The notes below the pieces were generated by a model. It had not been told where the DNA came from, made no database searches, and was given only the letters and a program-made list of their open reading frames with translations. From contig JAEDJL010000035.1 of assembly GCA_016296345.1 (NCBI GenBank), positions 1-23,470 of the forward strand: 23,470 bases of DNA. The letters are read 5' to 3'. Position 1 is the first letter of the stretch, and every line of letters starts with the position of its first letter. The position numbers and the translations under genes were made by a program. Of the stretch, positions 15,899-23,226 are shown piece by piece. This DNA comes from Bacteroidales bacterium. GTDB taxonomy: Bacteria > Bacteroidota > Bacteroidia > Bacteroidales > P3.

Positions 15899-16660
15899 TC
15901 AAAAAGTAAAAATCTTGTCAAAGGCAAGTATGGTCATAAAGCCTGCAAGCAGTGCAAAAGTTGCCTGCTTTTGGTAGCCGTGAGCGTGAGTTTCGGGAAT
16001 CATTTCGTCGCTTACCACATACAACATCGCTCCTCCTGCAAAGCTGAGCATGAATGGCAGCAACATTTGGGACACTCCTCCTGCAAAATAGCCGACAAAC
16101 ACTCCCAATATCTCCAAAAATCCTATTGAGATTGCGATTAGAAACGTTCTTATCTTGCTTACTCCTGCCAAAATCAAAGGTGAGATGATTACCATGCCCT
16201 CGGGTATGTTTTGAATGGCGATTGCAAGTGTTACATTCCAAGCATTTGAAATGTTTTCTTCGTTAAATCCCACTCCTGCCGCCATTCCCTCGGGCAGTTT
16301 GTGTATTGCTATTGCCAAGACGAACAACAGCACATGATTTATCTTTGAATTGTTTTGATGACTTTCGCTTTCAAGTCCCGTAATGTTGTGAAGATGTGGC
16401 GTCAATCGGTCTATGAGAGTAAGGAATGCAGCTCCCGTGATTACGCCTGCAACAACTATCAGAACACCAAGCGAAGATACCGACTGACTTGCAGGCAATA
16501 TAAGCCCCAAAACGGCAGCCGAAAGCATTATTCCTGCACAAAAACCAAGTATTATGTCGTTCCATTTGTGTGAAACACTCTTGAAACAAAAGCCGACTAA
16601 CGAACCAATGATTGTTGCAAGGCACAATCCTGCGGCACTTACCAAAACATTTTCTACCAT
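15899..16660 (-). CDS. ZIP family divalent metal transporter
   Basis: The protein has 253 residues and about eight hydrophobic helices. The ZIP metal-binding motifs are present: IHKLPEGMAAGVGFN in helix 4 (His120 from the chosen start) and IQNIPEGMVI in helix 5 (Asn151, Glu154). A His-containing loop (LTPHLHNI) precedes helix 4. The protein likely imports Zn, or another divalent metal such as Fe or Mn, across the inner membrane; the exact metal is not deducible. The open frame begins at 16681, but a -7 box TACTTTTG lies at 16686-16679, so the ATG at 16660 (MVENVLVSAAG) is preferred. It is divergent from gyrB and convergent with mscL. Confidence 0.9.
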   Translation of the reverse strand: MVENVLVSAAGLCLATIIGSLVGFCFKSVSHKWNDIILGFCAGIMLSAAVLGLILPASQSVSSLGVLIVVAGVITGAAFLTLIDRLTPHLHNITGLESESHQNNSKINHVLLFVLAIAIHKLPEGMAAGVGFNEENISNAWNVTLAIAIQNIPEGMVIISPLILAGVSKIRTFLIAISIGFLEILGVFVGYFAGGVSQMLLPFMLSFAGGAMLYVVSDEMIPETHAHGYQKQATFALLAGFMTILAFDKIFTF

Positions 16661-16678
16661 TTCTCGATTTGTTTTTTG

Positions 16679-16686
16679 CAAAAGTA
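16679..16686 (-). promoter_or_regulatory. Probable -7 box for the ZIP transporter
   Basis: Minus-strand TACTTTTG matches TAnnTTTG and ends 18 nt before the ATG at 16660. It overlaps the alternative ATG at 16681, which argues against that start. No -33 element is clear. Confidence 0.5.
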
Positions 16687-16736
16687 CAAATTTGATTTTG
16701 AATTGAGGAAAAGAAAAAACGCCTTTTCAAGTCATG

Positions 16737-16763
16737 TTGTTTGAAAGAAATTGCCTATCTTTG
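16737..16763 (+). promoter_or_regulatory. Promoter of gyrB-ogt
   Basis: A -33 TTG (16737-16739) and a -7 TATCTTTG (16756-16763) are 16 bp apart, the same gap as at mscL. The -7 box ends 24 nt before the gyrB ATG, leaving a short A-rich leader. Confidence 0.65.
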
Positions 16764-16787
16764 TAGCTTGAAAAAATCAAAACGAAA

Positions 16788-18740
16788 ATGAGCGAAGAGA
16801 TAAAACAAGGCGAATATACGGCGGCGAACATCAGCGTTTTGGAGGGTTTGGAAGCCGTCAGAAAGCGTCCTGCAATGTACATAGGAGATGTAAACGTGAG
16901 AGGATTGCACCATTTGGTCTATGAAGTGGTGGACAATTCAATAGATGAAGCGTTGGCAGGCTTTTGTGATAATATTGATGTAAAGATTTTGCCCGGCAAT
17001 TCGATAAGAGTGGAAGACAACGGGCGAGGTATTCCTGTCGATATGCACCCTAAGGAACACCGTTCGGCGTTGGAAGTTGTCATGACGGTATTGCACGCAG
17101 GTGGAAAGTTCGACAAAGGCTCTTATAAGGTCTCGGGAGGATTGCACGGTGTGGGTGTGAGCTGCGTAAACGCTTTGTCAAAGCACACAAAGGTTACTGT
17201 ATATAAAGAAGGCAAGGTTTACGAACAAGAATACGTCAAAGGACACCCTCAATATGAGGTAAGACAAGTCGGAACGACCGACAAGAGAGGAACGGTTGTC
17301 GAATTTACTCCCGACGATGAGATATTTACCGTAACAGAATACAATTATGATACTTTGTGTTCTCGATTGAGAGAGCTTGCATACCTTAATAAAGGAATAA
17401 GACTTCGCATCACCGACGAAAGAACACCGAACGAACAAGGCGAATACACATCTGAGGAGTTTTATTCCGAAAACGGATTGAAAGACTTCATAGCCTACCT
17501 TGACGGAGCGAGAGAACACCTTATTCCCGAGCCTATTTATGTCGAGGGAGAGAAGCAAGGTATTCCCATAGAGATAGCAATGCAATACAATACGGGCTTT
17601 ACCGAAAACCTTCACTCGTATGTGAACAACATAAACACACATGAGGGCGGTACTCACCTGACAGGCTTCCGCACAGGCATGACAAGAACTCTCAAAAACT
17701 ATGCCCAAAAAGAAGGAATGCTCGACAAGTTGAAGTTTGATATTGCAGGCGATGATTTCAGAGAGGGTTTGACTGCCGTAATTTCGGTAAAGGTTCAAGA
17801 GCCTCAGTTTGAGGGACAGACAAAAACAAAGCTCGGAAACAGCGAAGTTGCTCCTGCTGTATCGGCTGCCGTTTCCGAAATATTGACCAACTATCTTGAA
17901 GAACACCCTAAGGAAGCCAAGCAAATAGTAGATAAAGTCATTCTGGCAGCAACTGCACGCCATGCAGCAAGAAAGGCAAGAGACCTTGTGCAAAGGCAGA
18001 CTATTTTGGGCGTTGCAGGACTTCCGGGAAAATTGGCAGATTGTTCGAGCAACGACCCGAGCGTTTGCGAGTTGTTTTTGGTCGAGGGAGACTCGGCAGG
18101 CGGCACTGCAAAGCAAGGAAGAGACAGAGAGCATCAGGCAATCCTGCCACTGAGAGGTAAAATCCTCAATGTGGAAAAAGCAATGCAACACAGAGTATTG
18201 GACTCTGCCGAAATAAAGAACATATACACCGCTTTGGGAGTTTCAATCGGCACTGCAGAAGACTCAAAGGCTCTCAATATGGAAAAATTGCGATACCACA
18301 AGGTGATAATAATGACAGATGCCGACGTGGACGGAGCTCATATTGCAACTCTTATCCTCACTTTCTTTTTCAGATACATGAGAGAGTTGATTGAAGGGGG
18401 ACACGTCTATATCGCAACACCGCCTCTATATAAGGTTTCGCAGGGAACGAGCAAGAATGGGGTGTATTGCTGGACCGAAGAAGAGAGAGCGGCTGCCACG
18501 GCAGAGCTTGCAGCCAAGAATGCGAAGATTGAAGTTCAGAGATACAAAGGTCTTGGTGAGATGAGCGAAGAACAGCTCTGGACAACAACCATGGACCCTC
18601 AAAATCGTATCCTTCGACAAGTTACAATCGAGAACGCATCGGAGGCAGACAGAGTATTCTCTATGTTGATGGGAGATGATGTTCCGCCAAGAAGAGAGTT
18701 CATTGAGGCAAACGCAACTTATGCCAACATAGACGCATAG
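16788..18740 (+). CDS. gyrB: DNA gyrase subunit B
   Basis: The protein has 650 residues, typical of Bacteroidota GyrB (the E. coli protein is longer through a C-terminal insertion). The GHKL ATPase domain has YEVVDNSIDEA with Glu46, VEDNGRGIP with Asp77, and GGLHGVGVSCVNALS. The TOPRIM domain has LFLVEGDSAGG and MTDADVDGAHI, followed by the C-terminal YKGLGEMSEEQLWTTTMDP. With GyrA (not in this window) it forms the A2B2 enzyme that introduces negative supercoils. The ATG at 16788 follows an A-rich leader. The ogt ATG lies 7 nt after the stop, so the two genes are probably co-transcribed. Confidence 0.97.
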   Translation: MSEEIKQGEYTAANISVLEGLEAVRKRPAMYIGDVNVRGLHHLVYEVVDNSIDEALAGFCDNIDVKILPGNSIRVEDNGRGIPVDMHPKEHRSALEVVMTVLHAGGKFDKGSYKVSGGLHGVGVSCVNALSKHTKVTVYKEGKVYEQEYVKGHPQYEVRQVGTTDKRGTVVEFTPDDEIFTVTEYNYDTLCSRLRELAYLNKGIRLRITDERTPNEQGEYTSEEFYSENGLKDFIAYLDGAREHLIPEPIYVEGEKQGIPIEIAMQYNTGFTENLHSYVNNINTHEGGTHLTGFRTGMTRTLKNYAQKEGMLDKLKFDIAGDDFREGLTAVISVKVQEPQFEGQTKTKLGNSEVAPAVSAAVSEILTNYLEEHPKEAKQIVDKVILAATARHAARKARDLVQRQTILGVAGLPGKLADCSSNDPSVCELFLVEGDSAGGTAKQGRDREHQAILPLRGKILNVEKAMQHRVLDSAEIKNIYTALGVSIGTAEDSKALNMEKLRYHKVIIMTDADVDGAHIATLILTFFFRYMRELIEGGHVYIATPPLYKVSQGTSKNGVYCWTEEERAAATAELAAKNAKIEVQRYKGLGEMSEEQLWTTTMDPQNRILRQVTIENASEADRVFSMLMGDDVPPRREFIEANATYANIDA

Positions 18741-18747
18741 ATTGTTC

Positions 18748-19311
18748 ATGCTCGATTTGACTTTGTCTTTCAAAGACAAGCATACAAAAATACAACAGCT
18801 GCATTACGCAGTAGAACACACGGCTTTCGGCAACCTGCTCTTGGCAGGAAATGCCGAAAGCCTTGTTTTTGTCGGCTTTGAGCAAGATAACCTGCCCCTT
18901 CTTCTGAACAAGGTAAAGCAAATGTGGCAGGCAGATACTCTTGTCGAAGATTGCCTGCAATATAATGGTATGTCGGAAAGGATTTTGAACAGAAACGGCA
19001 GCTTTCACCTGCTTTTGAAAGCCGAAGGCTTCTTTTCGCAAGTGCTTGTCGGGCTTTCAAGTATCTCTTATCCCATAAGCTACAAGTCTTTGGCAGAAAA
19101 GATTGGCAGAAACAAAGCTATAAGAGCCGTAGGTACTGCCGTGGGCAAAAATCCGTTCTCTTTGCTGTTGCCATGCCACAGAATAATCACCTCATCGGGG
19201 CAAATCGGTCAGTACGCTTACGGAAGCCATATCAAGAAAGCCCTGCTCGACTTCGAGAAAGCAAACAATCTCTTCTCCATACCTCAATCCGTCTCGATAA
19301 TTCGACAATAG
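18748..19311 (+). CDS. ogt: Methylated-DNA--[protein]-cysteine S-methyltransferase
   Basis: The protein has 187 residues from the ATG at 18748. The C-terminal half is a full MGMT domain: VLVGLSSI, SYKSLAEKIGRN, AIRAVGTAVGKNP, and the active site PCHR (142-145, acceptor Cys143), then GQIGQYAYGS and KKALLDFE. The N-terminal domain is Ogt-like (TAFGNLLLAG...LVFVGFE). It removes O6-alkyl groups from guanine in a single-use reaction. There is no AraC or HTH part, so this is an Ogt-type protein, not Ada. A TTG two codons upstream is possible but less likely. It follows gyrB by 7 nt. Confidence 0.93.
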   Translation: MLDLTLSFKDKHTKIQQLHYAVEHTAFGNLLLAGNAESLVFVGFEQDNLPLLLNKVKQMWQADTLVEDCLQYNGMSERILNRNGSFHLLLKAEGFFSQVLVGLSSISYPISYKSLAEKIGRNKAIRAVGTAVGKNPFSLLLPCHRIITSSGQIGQYAYGSHIKKALLDFEKANNLFSIPQSVSIIRQ

Positions 19312-19393
19312 CAAAGTACAATCTCCCCAAAAAGAGCAGACAAATTAAGGAAGCAAGAGGGTATTTCCGGATTATCAATTACTCAACGCTTTT

Positions 19394-19505
19394 GATAATC
19401 CGATTATCTTGGGAAGATAATACCATTATCACGCCAAGATAATACCATTATCACGCCGTGATAATCCGATTATCAAGCCAAAAAATTTTTGATAATCCTG
19501 TTATC
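19394..19505. repeat. Palindromic tandem array B: 22-bp period
   Basis: Four 15-bp units lie at 19394-19408, 19416-19430, 19438-19452 and 19460-19474, with dyad centres 22 bp apart. The outer two are GATAATCCGATTATC, a 7-bp-arm palindrome around one base. The inner two are GATAATACCATTATC, with 6-bp arms around three bases. A fifth, imperfect unit GATAATCCTGTTATC (19491-19505) is 31 bp on. A half unit CCGGATTATC precedes at 19367-19376. The 7-bp spacers are TTGGGAA, ACGCCAA and ACGCCGT. It lies in the convergent gap between ogt and the permease gene. Confidence 0.9.
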
Positions 19506-19510
19506 AGCAC

Positions 19511-19530
19511 AAAAAAATGCCCTTTGAGGC
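19511..19530 (-). terminator. Weak terminator-like hairpin after the permease gene
   Basis: On the minus strand a short stem GCCT-CAAA-GGGC (19530-19519) is followed by ATTTTTTT. The stem is only four pairs including a wobble, so it may not work alone. The palindromic array beyond it could also fold in RNA from either strand. Confidence 0.3.
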
Positions 19531-19559
19531 GATTTGGTACGAAGTTTTTGTGGTAAAGT

Positions 19560-20564
19560 TTATTCGTTTTTTATTCTCGGATCGAGAGCTGCGTATGTTA
19601 TGTCGGTGAGTATGTTGATTATTATCAGCATAACGCAAATCACTATCAGACTTCCCATCAGCACAGGGAAGTCGTACTTTTCCAAACTATCGACAATCAC
19701 AACCCCTACGCCTTTCCAGTCAAATATATATTCGACAAAGACTGCTCCTGCAATGAGAGAGGCAAACCAACCGCTGATTGAGCTTACTACGGGGTTGAGT
19801 GTGTTTCTCAGTGCGTGCTTTCTGATGATTTGAAACTTCGACAGACCTTTGGCTTTGGCTGTTCGGATATAGTCTTGTTGCAAAACCTCTTTCATTGTGC
19901 TTTTTGTAAGCTCGCAAATCACCGCAAGGGGACGTATTCCGAGCGTAAGAGCAGGAAGTATCAGGTTTTTCAGGTCAATATATTCTCCGTTTCCGAAATC
20001 ATCGACGCTATACAGGCTGCCAAACATTGACAATCCTGTGTAGTCTGCAAGTATGAATGCGAAAAACCATGCTATCAATATGGCGGCAAAAAAAGACGGC
20101 AAACTCATTCCAAGAGAGGTGATGACGAGAACGAACTTTTCAAACCATGTGTCGCTGTATATTGCTGCCAAAGCCCCCAACGACACTCCCACAACGAAAG
20201 CAAAAGCTATGCTGACCACCGCAAGAAGAATGGTATTTGGGAAGCTGTCGGCAAGAATGGAGCTTACGCTTCGTCCGCTCTGGTAGCTGCGACGAAGATC
20301 GGGCGTTTTGAAACCAAAAGAGCCGTCTTTGTCAAAGCCTATCGGGCTTAGGTCATTGAGATAGTTGAAGTACTGAACGTAAACAGGCTTGTCCAAGCCG
20401 AGTTCTTTGTGAAGGATTTCTATACTCTCCTTGTCAGCATTCTGACCAAGCATCATGCGGGCAGGATCTCCGGGAAGAAGATTAAAAAGAACAAAGATGA
20501 GAGTGATAACTCCGAGCATTACCAACAACCCATAGGCAACCTTTTTGATGATATAGTTAAACAT
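19560..20564 (-). CDS. ABC transporter permease, OppB/DppB (peptide/nickel) family
   Basis: The protein has 334 residues and is an inner-membrane permease of the peptide/nickel importer type. The first helix is near 8-29 with FVLFNLLPGDPA behind it, followed by the OppB-type N-terminal periplasmic region (LHKELGLDKPVYVQYFNYL). The core has five more helices from about residue 110. The EAA loop that contacts the ATPase is DYIRTAKAKGLSKFQIIRKH at 231-250. The segment AVFVEYIFDWKGVG (274-287) and the end DITYAALDPRI are typical. Partner OppC-like permease, ATPases and binding protein are not next to it. It lies 57 nt after the DoxX gene on the same strand. Confidence 0.93.
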   Translation of the reverse strand: MFNYIIKKVAYGLLVMLGVITLIFVLFNLLPGDPARMMLGQNADKESIEILHKELGLDKPVYVQYFNYLNDLSPIGFDKDGSFGFKTPDLRRSYQSGRSVSSILADSFPNTILLAVVSIAFAFVVGVSLGALAAIYSDTWFEKFVLVITSLGMSLPSFFAAILIAWFFAFILADYTGLSMFGSLYSVDDFGNGEYIDLKNLILPALTLGIRPLAVICELTKSTMKEVLQQDYIRTAKAKGLSKFQIIRKHALRNTLNPVVSSISGWFASLIAGAVFVEYIFDWKGVGVVIVDSLEKYDFPVLMGSLIVICVMLIIINILTDITYAALDPRIKNE

Positions 20565-20621
20565 TATCGTCTGTATTTGCTTTTCGGATTGTGGTTGGCT
20601 GATTGCAAATTATGGGAACGT

Positions 20622-21755
20622 TCACTCTGCAAAGTATTCCGCCTTGTCGGGCAGATTTCTCCACGACCATTTGTCTGCCACCTTGCCGTTTGTGATTTTA
20701 ATTACCCCCGGATTGGAACGCAATATGGTCTTTATCGCCTTGTCATCGGCATTGTAGAATGTTATATTGGTCAAATGATACTTTTCGATAAAGGTTGCAC
20801 AATTTTCTGACGACGATGCGGTAACAAAAATCACTCTTGCACCGCTGCCGAGAGCCTTTTCGGCAAATGGAATTACGGCTTTCATTCCCTTATCGGAAGT
20901 TTTGGTTACATCAAAAGCCGTTATCATGTACAAATCGCTCGATGTGTCGGAAAGAATGTCGATTGTTTCATCTTCGTCAAAGCCTATTGCCTGCAACGAA
21001 AAGCCGTCGGCTGCAACCGTATTGGTGTTTACCACTCTCGAATCGACAAACGTCCATTCGGAAGCAAAGTTCGGGTTTTGTTGATATTCAACCATGAGGT
21101 CTTCGGTGTTGAATTCTCTCTGCTGACCGCTCTTGTTGTTTTTGTAAGTTGCGAAACTCTCGGGCGGAGTTGCATCATCGCCAACTGCAATCATTCTGTT
21201 ACCTATCTTCCAAGGGCGAAAATCGATAACAGGTTCATAAACCGAGTTGTAGATTGCAAATGCCAATATGAAAACTGAAAAGATTGATGTAAGCAAATGT
21301 GCATTGACTTTCGATTTTGCAAAGTCTGCCTTTCTCTCACAAAGAAAGATTACAACCAAAATTACATCGAGTACGATATTTTTCCAAAATGTCTGCCAAT
21401 TTGTAAGAGTTACAGCATCGCCAAAGCAACCGCAATCGCTGACACGGTTGGTCAGTGCATCAATAAAGGTAAGCACCGTAAAGAAGACCATAAACACCGC
21501 AGAGACAAGCCGTACCGGTTTTCTGTAAAAGCCAAAGAACATCAAAACTCCCGTCATAAATTCCAAGCAACAAAGAATGACCGAAGCCGTAATGGGAAGC
21601 CACGACATGGCTTCAACAAGTCCGCTCATCGAAAAGGCAGACAGATATTCTTCTATCTTATATGCTGTTCCCCAAGGGTCAACTGCTTTGACAAATCCCG
21701 AAAAAATGAATACTGCTCCAAAGATAGCTCTTGCCAAAAGATTGATTATTTTCAT
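20622..21755 (-). CDS. DoxX-like membrane protein of the BT_3928 type with C-terminal thioredoxin-like region
   Basis: The protein has 377 residues. The N-terminal half has about four membrane helices of the DoxX/MauE kind, beginning LARAIFGAVFIFSGFVKAVDPWG, with a Cys pair DCGCFGD (Cys108, Cys110) before NWQTFWKN. A fifth hydrophobic stretch lies near 155-172. The C-terminal half looks like a divergent thioredoxin-like fold: DLYMITAFDV (274-283), ARVIFVTASS (306-315) and GVIKITNGKVADKW (350-363), but it lacks a CxxC site. BT_3928-family proteins have no settled function; the MauE-like part suggests redox or disulfide handling in the membrane (inference). It lies 14 nt after DUF1599 on the same strand, a neighbourhood I recall as common in Bacteroidota. 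Confidence 0.85.
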   Translation of the reverse strand: MKIINLLARAIFGAVFIFSGFVKAVDPWGTAYKIEEYLSAFSMSGLVEAMSWLPITASVILCCLEFMTGVLMFFGFYRKPVRLVSAVFMVFFTVLTFIDALTNRVSDCGCFGDAVTLTNWQTFWKNIVLDVILVVIFLCERKADFAKSKVNAHLLTSIFSVFILAFAIYNSVYEPVIDFRPWKIGNRMIAVGDDATPPESFATYKNNKSGQQREFNTEDLMVEYQQNPNFASEWTFVDSRVVNTNTVAADGFSLQAIGFDEDETIDILSDTSSDLYMITAFDVTKTSDKGMKAVIPFAEKALGSGARVIFVTASSSENCATFIEKYHLTNITFYNADDKAIKTILRSNPGVIKITNGKVADKWSWRNLPDKAEYFAE

Positions 21756-21769
21756 TGTAATCTGTTTTT

Positions 21770-22315
21770 TTAATTGTCAAACGTTAGTTTTATGCTCGCA
21801 AACACCGAATAGTTCACAATGTCTGCATAGTTTGCCTCCACGCCTTCGCTCACCAAGGTTTTGCCATGGTTATCTTCTATTTGTTTGAGGCGTAATATTT
21901 TCATCAATATGAGGTCTGTTATCGAGCTTACCCTCATTTGTCGCCATGCTTCGGAATAATCATGATTTTTTCTCTCCATCAGCGACTTGGTTTGTGCGAC
22001 ATATTTGTCGTAAAGCTCCAAGGCTCTTTCCTTTGTCAGCTCTTTATCGACTGGTTCGGAGGAAAGCTCAATCTGAATAAGGGCTATAATTCCGTAGTTT
22101 ATCATTCCGATAAATTCAGACAAAATTCCCTCATCGACAAGGCTCACTCCGCTTTCTTGAATGCTCCTTATGCGGTTGGCTTTTATGAATATTTGGTCTG
22201 TAAGTGAGGAAAGCCGCAAAATTCTCCACGATGCACCATAATCCGACAGCTTGTTTTCAAACAAATTGCGGCAGGTTTTGATTATATTGTCGTACTCTAA
22301 GCTCGTATTTCTCAT
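21770..22315 (-). CDS. DUF1599 domain protein with two tandem copies
   Basis: The protein has 181 residues and consists of two copies of one unit of about 76 residues, near 8-83 and 102-177. Both carry DYxxxWRxxRxSSxTDxIxxK, then RxxxIxxxG, an xEG segment and NYxxxAxIxL. DUF1599 has been called a nucleotide-modification-associated domain; to my recollection its chromosomal form has no proven role. No signal peptide or membrane segment is seen. The ATG at 22315 is divergent from folP; a near-consensus -7 box, TACTTTG with one base missing, lies at 22351-22345, 29 nt upstream. It is probably first in an operon with the DoxX and permease genes. Confidence 0.85.
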   Translation of the reverse strand: MRNTSLEYDNIIKTCRNLFENKLSDYGASWRILRLSSLTDQIFIKANRIRSIQESGVSLVDEGILSEFIGMINYGIIALIQIELSSEPVDKELTKERALELYDKYVAQTKSLMERKNHDYSEAWRQMRVSSITDLILMKILRLKQIEDNHGKTLVSEGVEANYADIVNYSVFASIKLTFDN

Positions 22316-22323
22316 AAAATTGT

Positions 22324-22331
22324 TACTTTTG
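22324..22331 (+). promoter_or_regulatory. Probable -7 box for folP-cdaA
   Basis: TACTTTTG matches TAnnTTTG and ends 22 nt before the folP ATG at 22354. A clear -33 TTTG is not seen; the region ahead is the start of the DUF1599 gene. It supports the ATG at 22354 over the TTG at 22333. Confidence 0.55.
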
Positions 22332-22353
22332 CTTGGTAAAACACCAAAGTAAA

Positions 22354-23226
22354 ATGATACAACAAGGCAAAATTACAAACAATTCCCTAAACAAGACCAT
22401 TGTTTGCAACAAAAAAATAGTAGATTTGTCTTCTCCTCTTGTGATGGGAATTGCAAATCTCACCGACGATTCGTTCTATGACGGCGGAAGTTACAACGAT
22501 TTTGAGAAAGCAAAAGCAAGGATTGACGAACTTGTGCAGCAAAAAGCCGACATTATTGATTTGGGAGCTTGTTCCACTCGTCCGGGAGCTAAATTGGTTT
22601 CTGCAAAAGAAGAGATTGAGAGGCTTGTTCCGGTTGTTCGCTATACCAAAAAGACCTATCCCGAGAGTATTGTGTCGATTGATACCGTGTGGAGCGAAGT
22701 CTGCAAGGCTTGCGTTGGCGAAGGAGCAGACATTATCAACGATATTTCGGGCGGAAGTTTCGATTCAAATCTTTTTGAGACCGTTGCCAAGCTCGATGTG
22801 CCGTACATACTCATGCACACTCCCACAACACCCGACAAGATGCAACAAAACCCTCATTACGACAACCTTTTCTTTGAAATGTGCGAATATTTTGCCACAA
22901 GATTGAAGCGTTTGAGAAGACTCGGAGTAAAAGATATTATCTTGGACTTGGGATTTGGATTTGGCAAAACGCTGCAACACAACTACGAACTGCTCAGAAT
23001 ACAAAAAGAATTTAGTGTTTTCTCTCTTCCTATCCTCACTGGAATTTCTCGAAAGAGCATGATTTATCGTCCGCTCGGCTCTTGCCCGAAGCAGGCTCTC
23101 AACGGAACTACTTTCCTTCATGCCTTTGCTCTCGAAAACGGAGCAGACATTTTGAGAGTTCACGATGTGCCTGAGGCAAAAGAATGTGTGGAATTGTTCA
23201 AACTTTACAACAATACGGCAGAATGA
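22354..23226 (+). CDS. folP: Dihydropteroate synthase
   Basis: The protein has 290 residues from the ATG at 22354 and forms the TIM-barrel enzyme joining p-aminobenzoate to dihydropterin pyrophosphate in folate synthesis. Motifs: MGIANLTDDSFYDGG (31-45), LGACSTRPGA (70-79), SIDTVWSEV (108-116), IINDISGG (127-134), LMHTPTTPDKMQ (153-164), LDLGFGFGKT (197-206), GISRKSM (230-236) and GTTFLHAFALENGADILRVHDV (251-272). Several positions differ from the common consensus: NVTPDSF is NLTDDSF, and DPGFGFGKT is DLGFGFGKT. The key Asp, Asn, Lys and the Ser-Arg-Lys loop remain, so activity is likely. An open frame with TTG start begins at 22333 but crosses into the promoter. The stop overlaps the cdaA start as ATGA. 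Confidence 0.93.
   Translation: MIQQGKITNNSLNKTIVCNKKIVDLSSPLVMGIANLTDDSFYDGGSYNDFEKAKARIDELVQQKADIIDLGACSTRPGAKLVSAKEEIERLVPVVRYTKKTYPESIVSIDTVWSEVCKACVGEGADIINDISGGSFDSNLFETVAKLDVPYILMHTPTTPDKMQQNPHYDNLFFEMCEYFATRLKRLRRLGVKDIILDLGFGFGKTLQHNYELLRIQKEFSVFSLPILTGISRKSMIYRPLGSCPKQALNGTTFLHAFALENGADILRVHDVPEAKECVELFKLYNNTAE

Noticed and set aside
16661..16681. ATG at 16681 as the start of the ZIP gene
   Set aside because: A TAnnTTTG box overlaps this codon, and the added residues precede the first membrane helix without a family match.
17178..18191. Long minus-strand ORF of 337 residues
   Set aside because: It is antisense to gyrB, rich in Cys and Ser, and shows no family motif.
19394..19505. 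CRISPR array
   Set aside because: Unit period is 22 bp with 7-bp spacers, two of which are nearly alike; this is not repeat-spacer structure.
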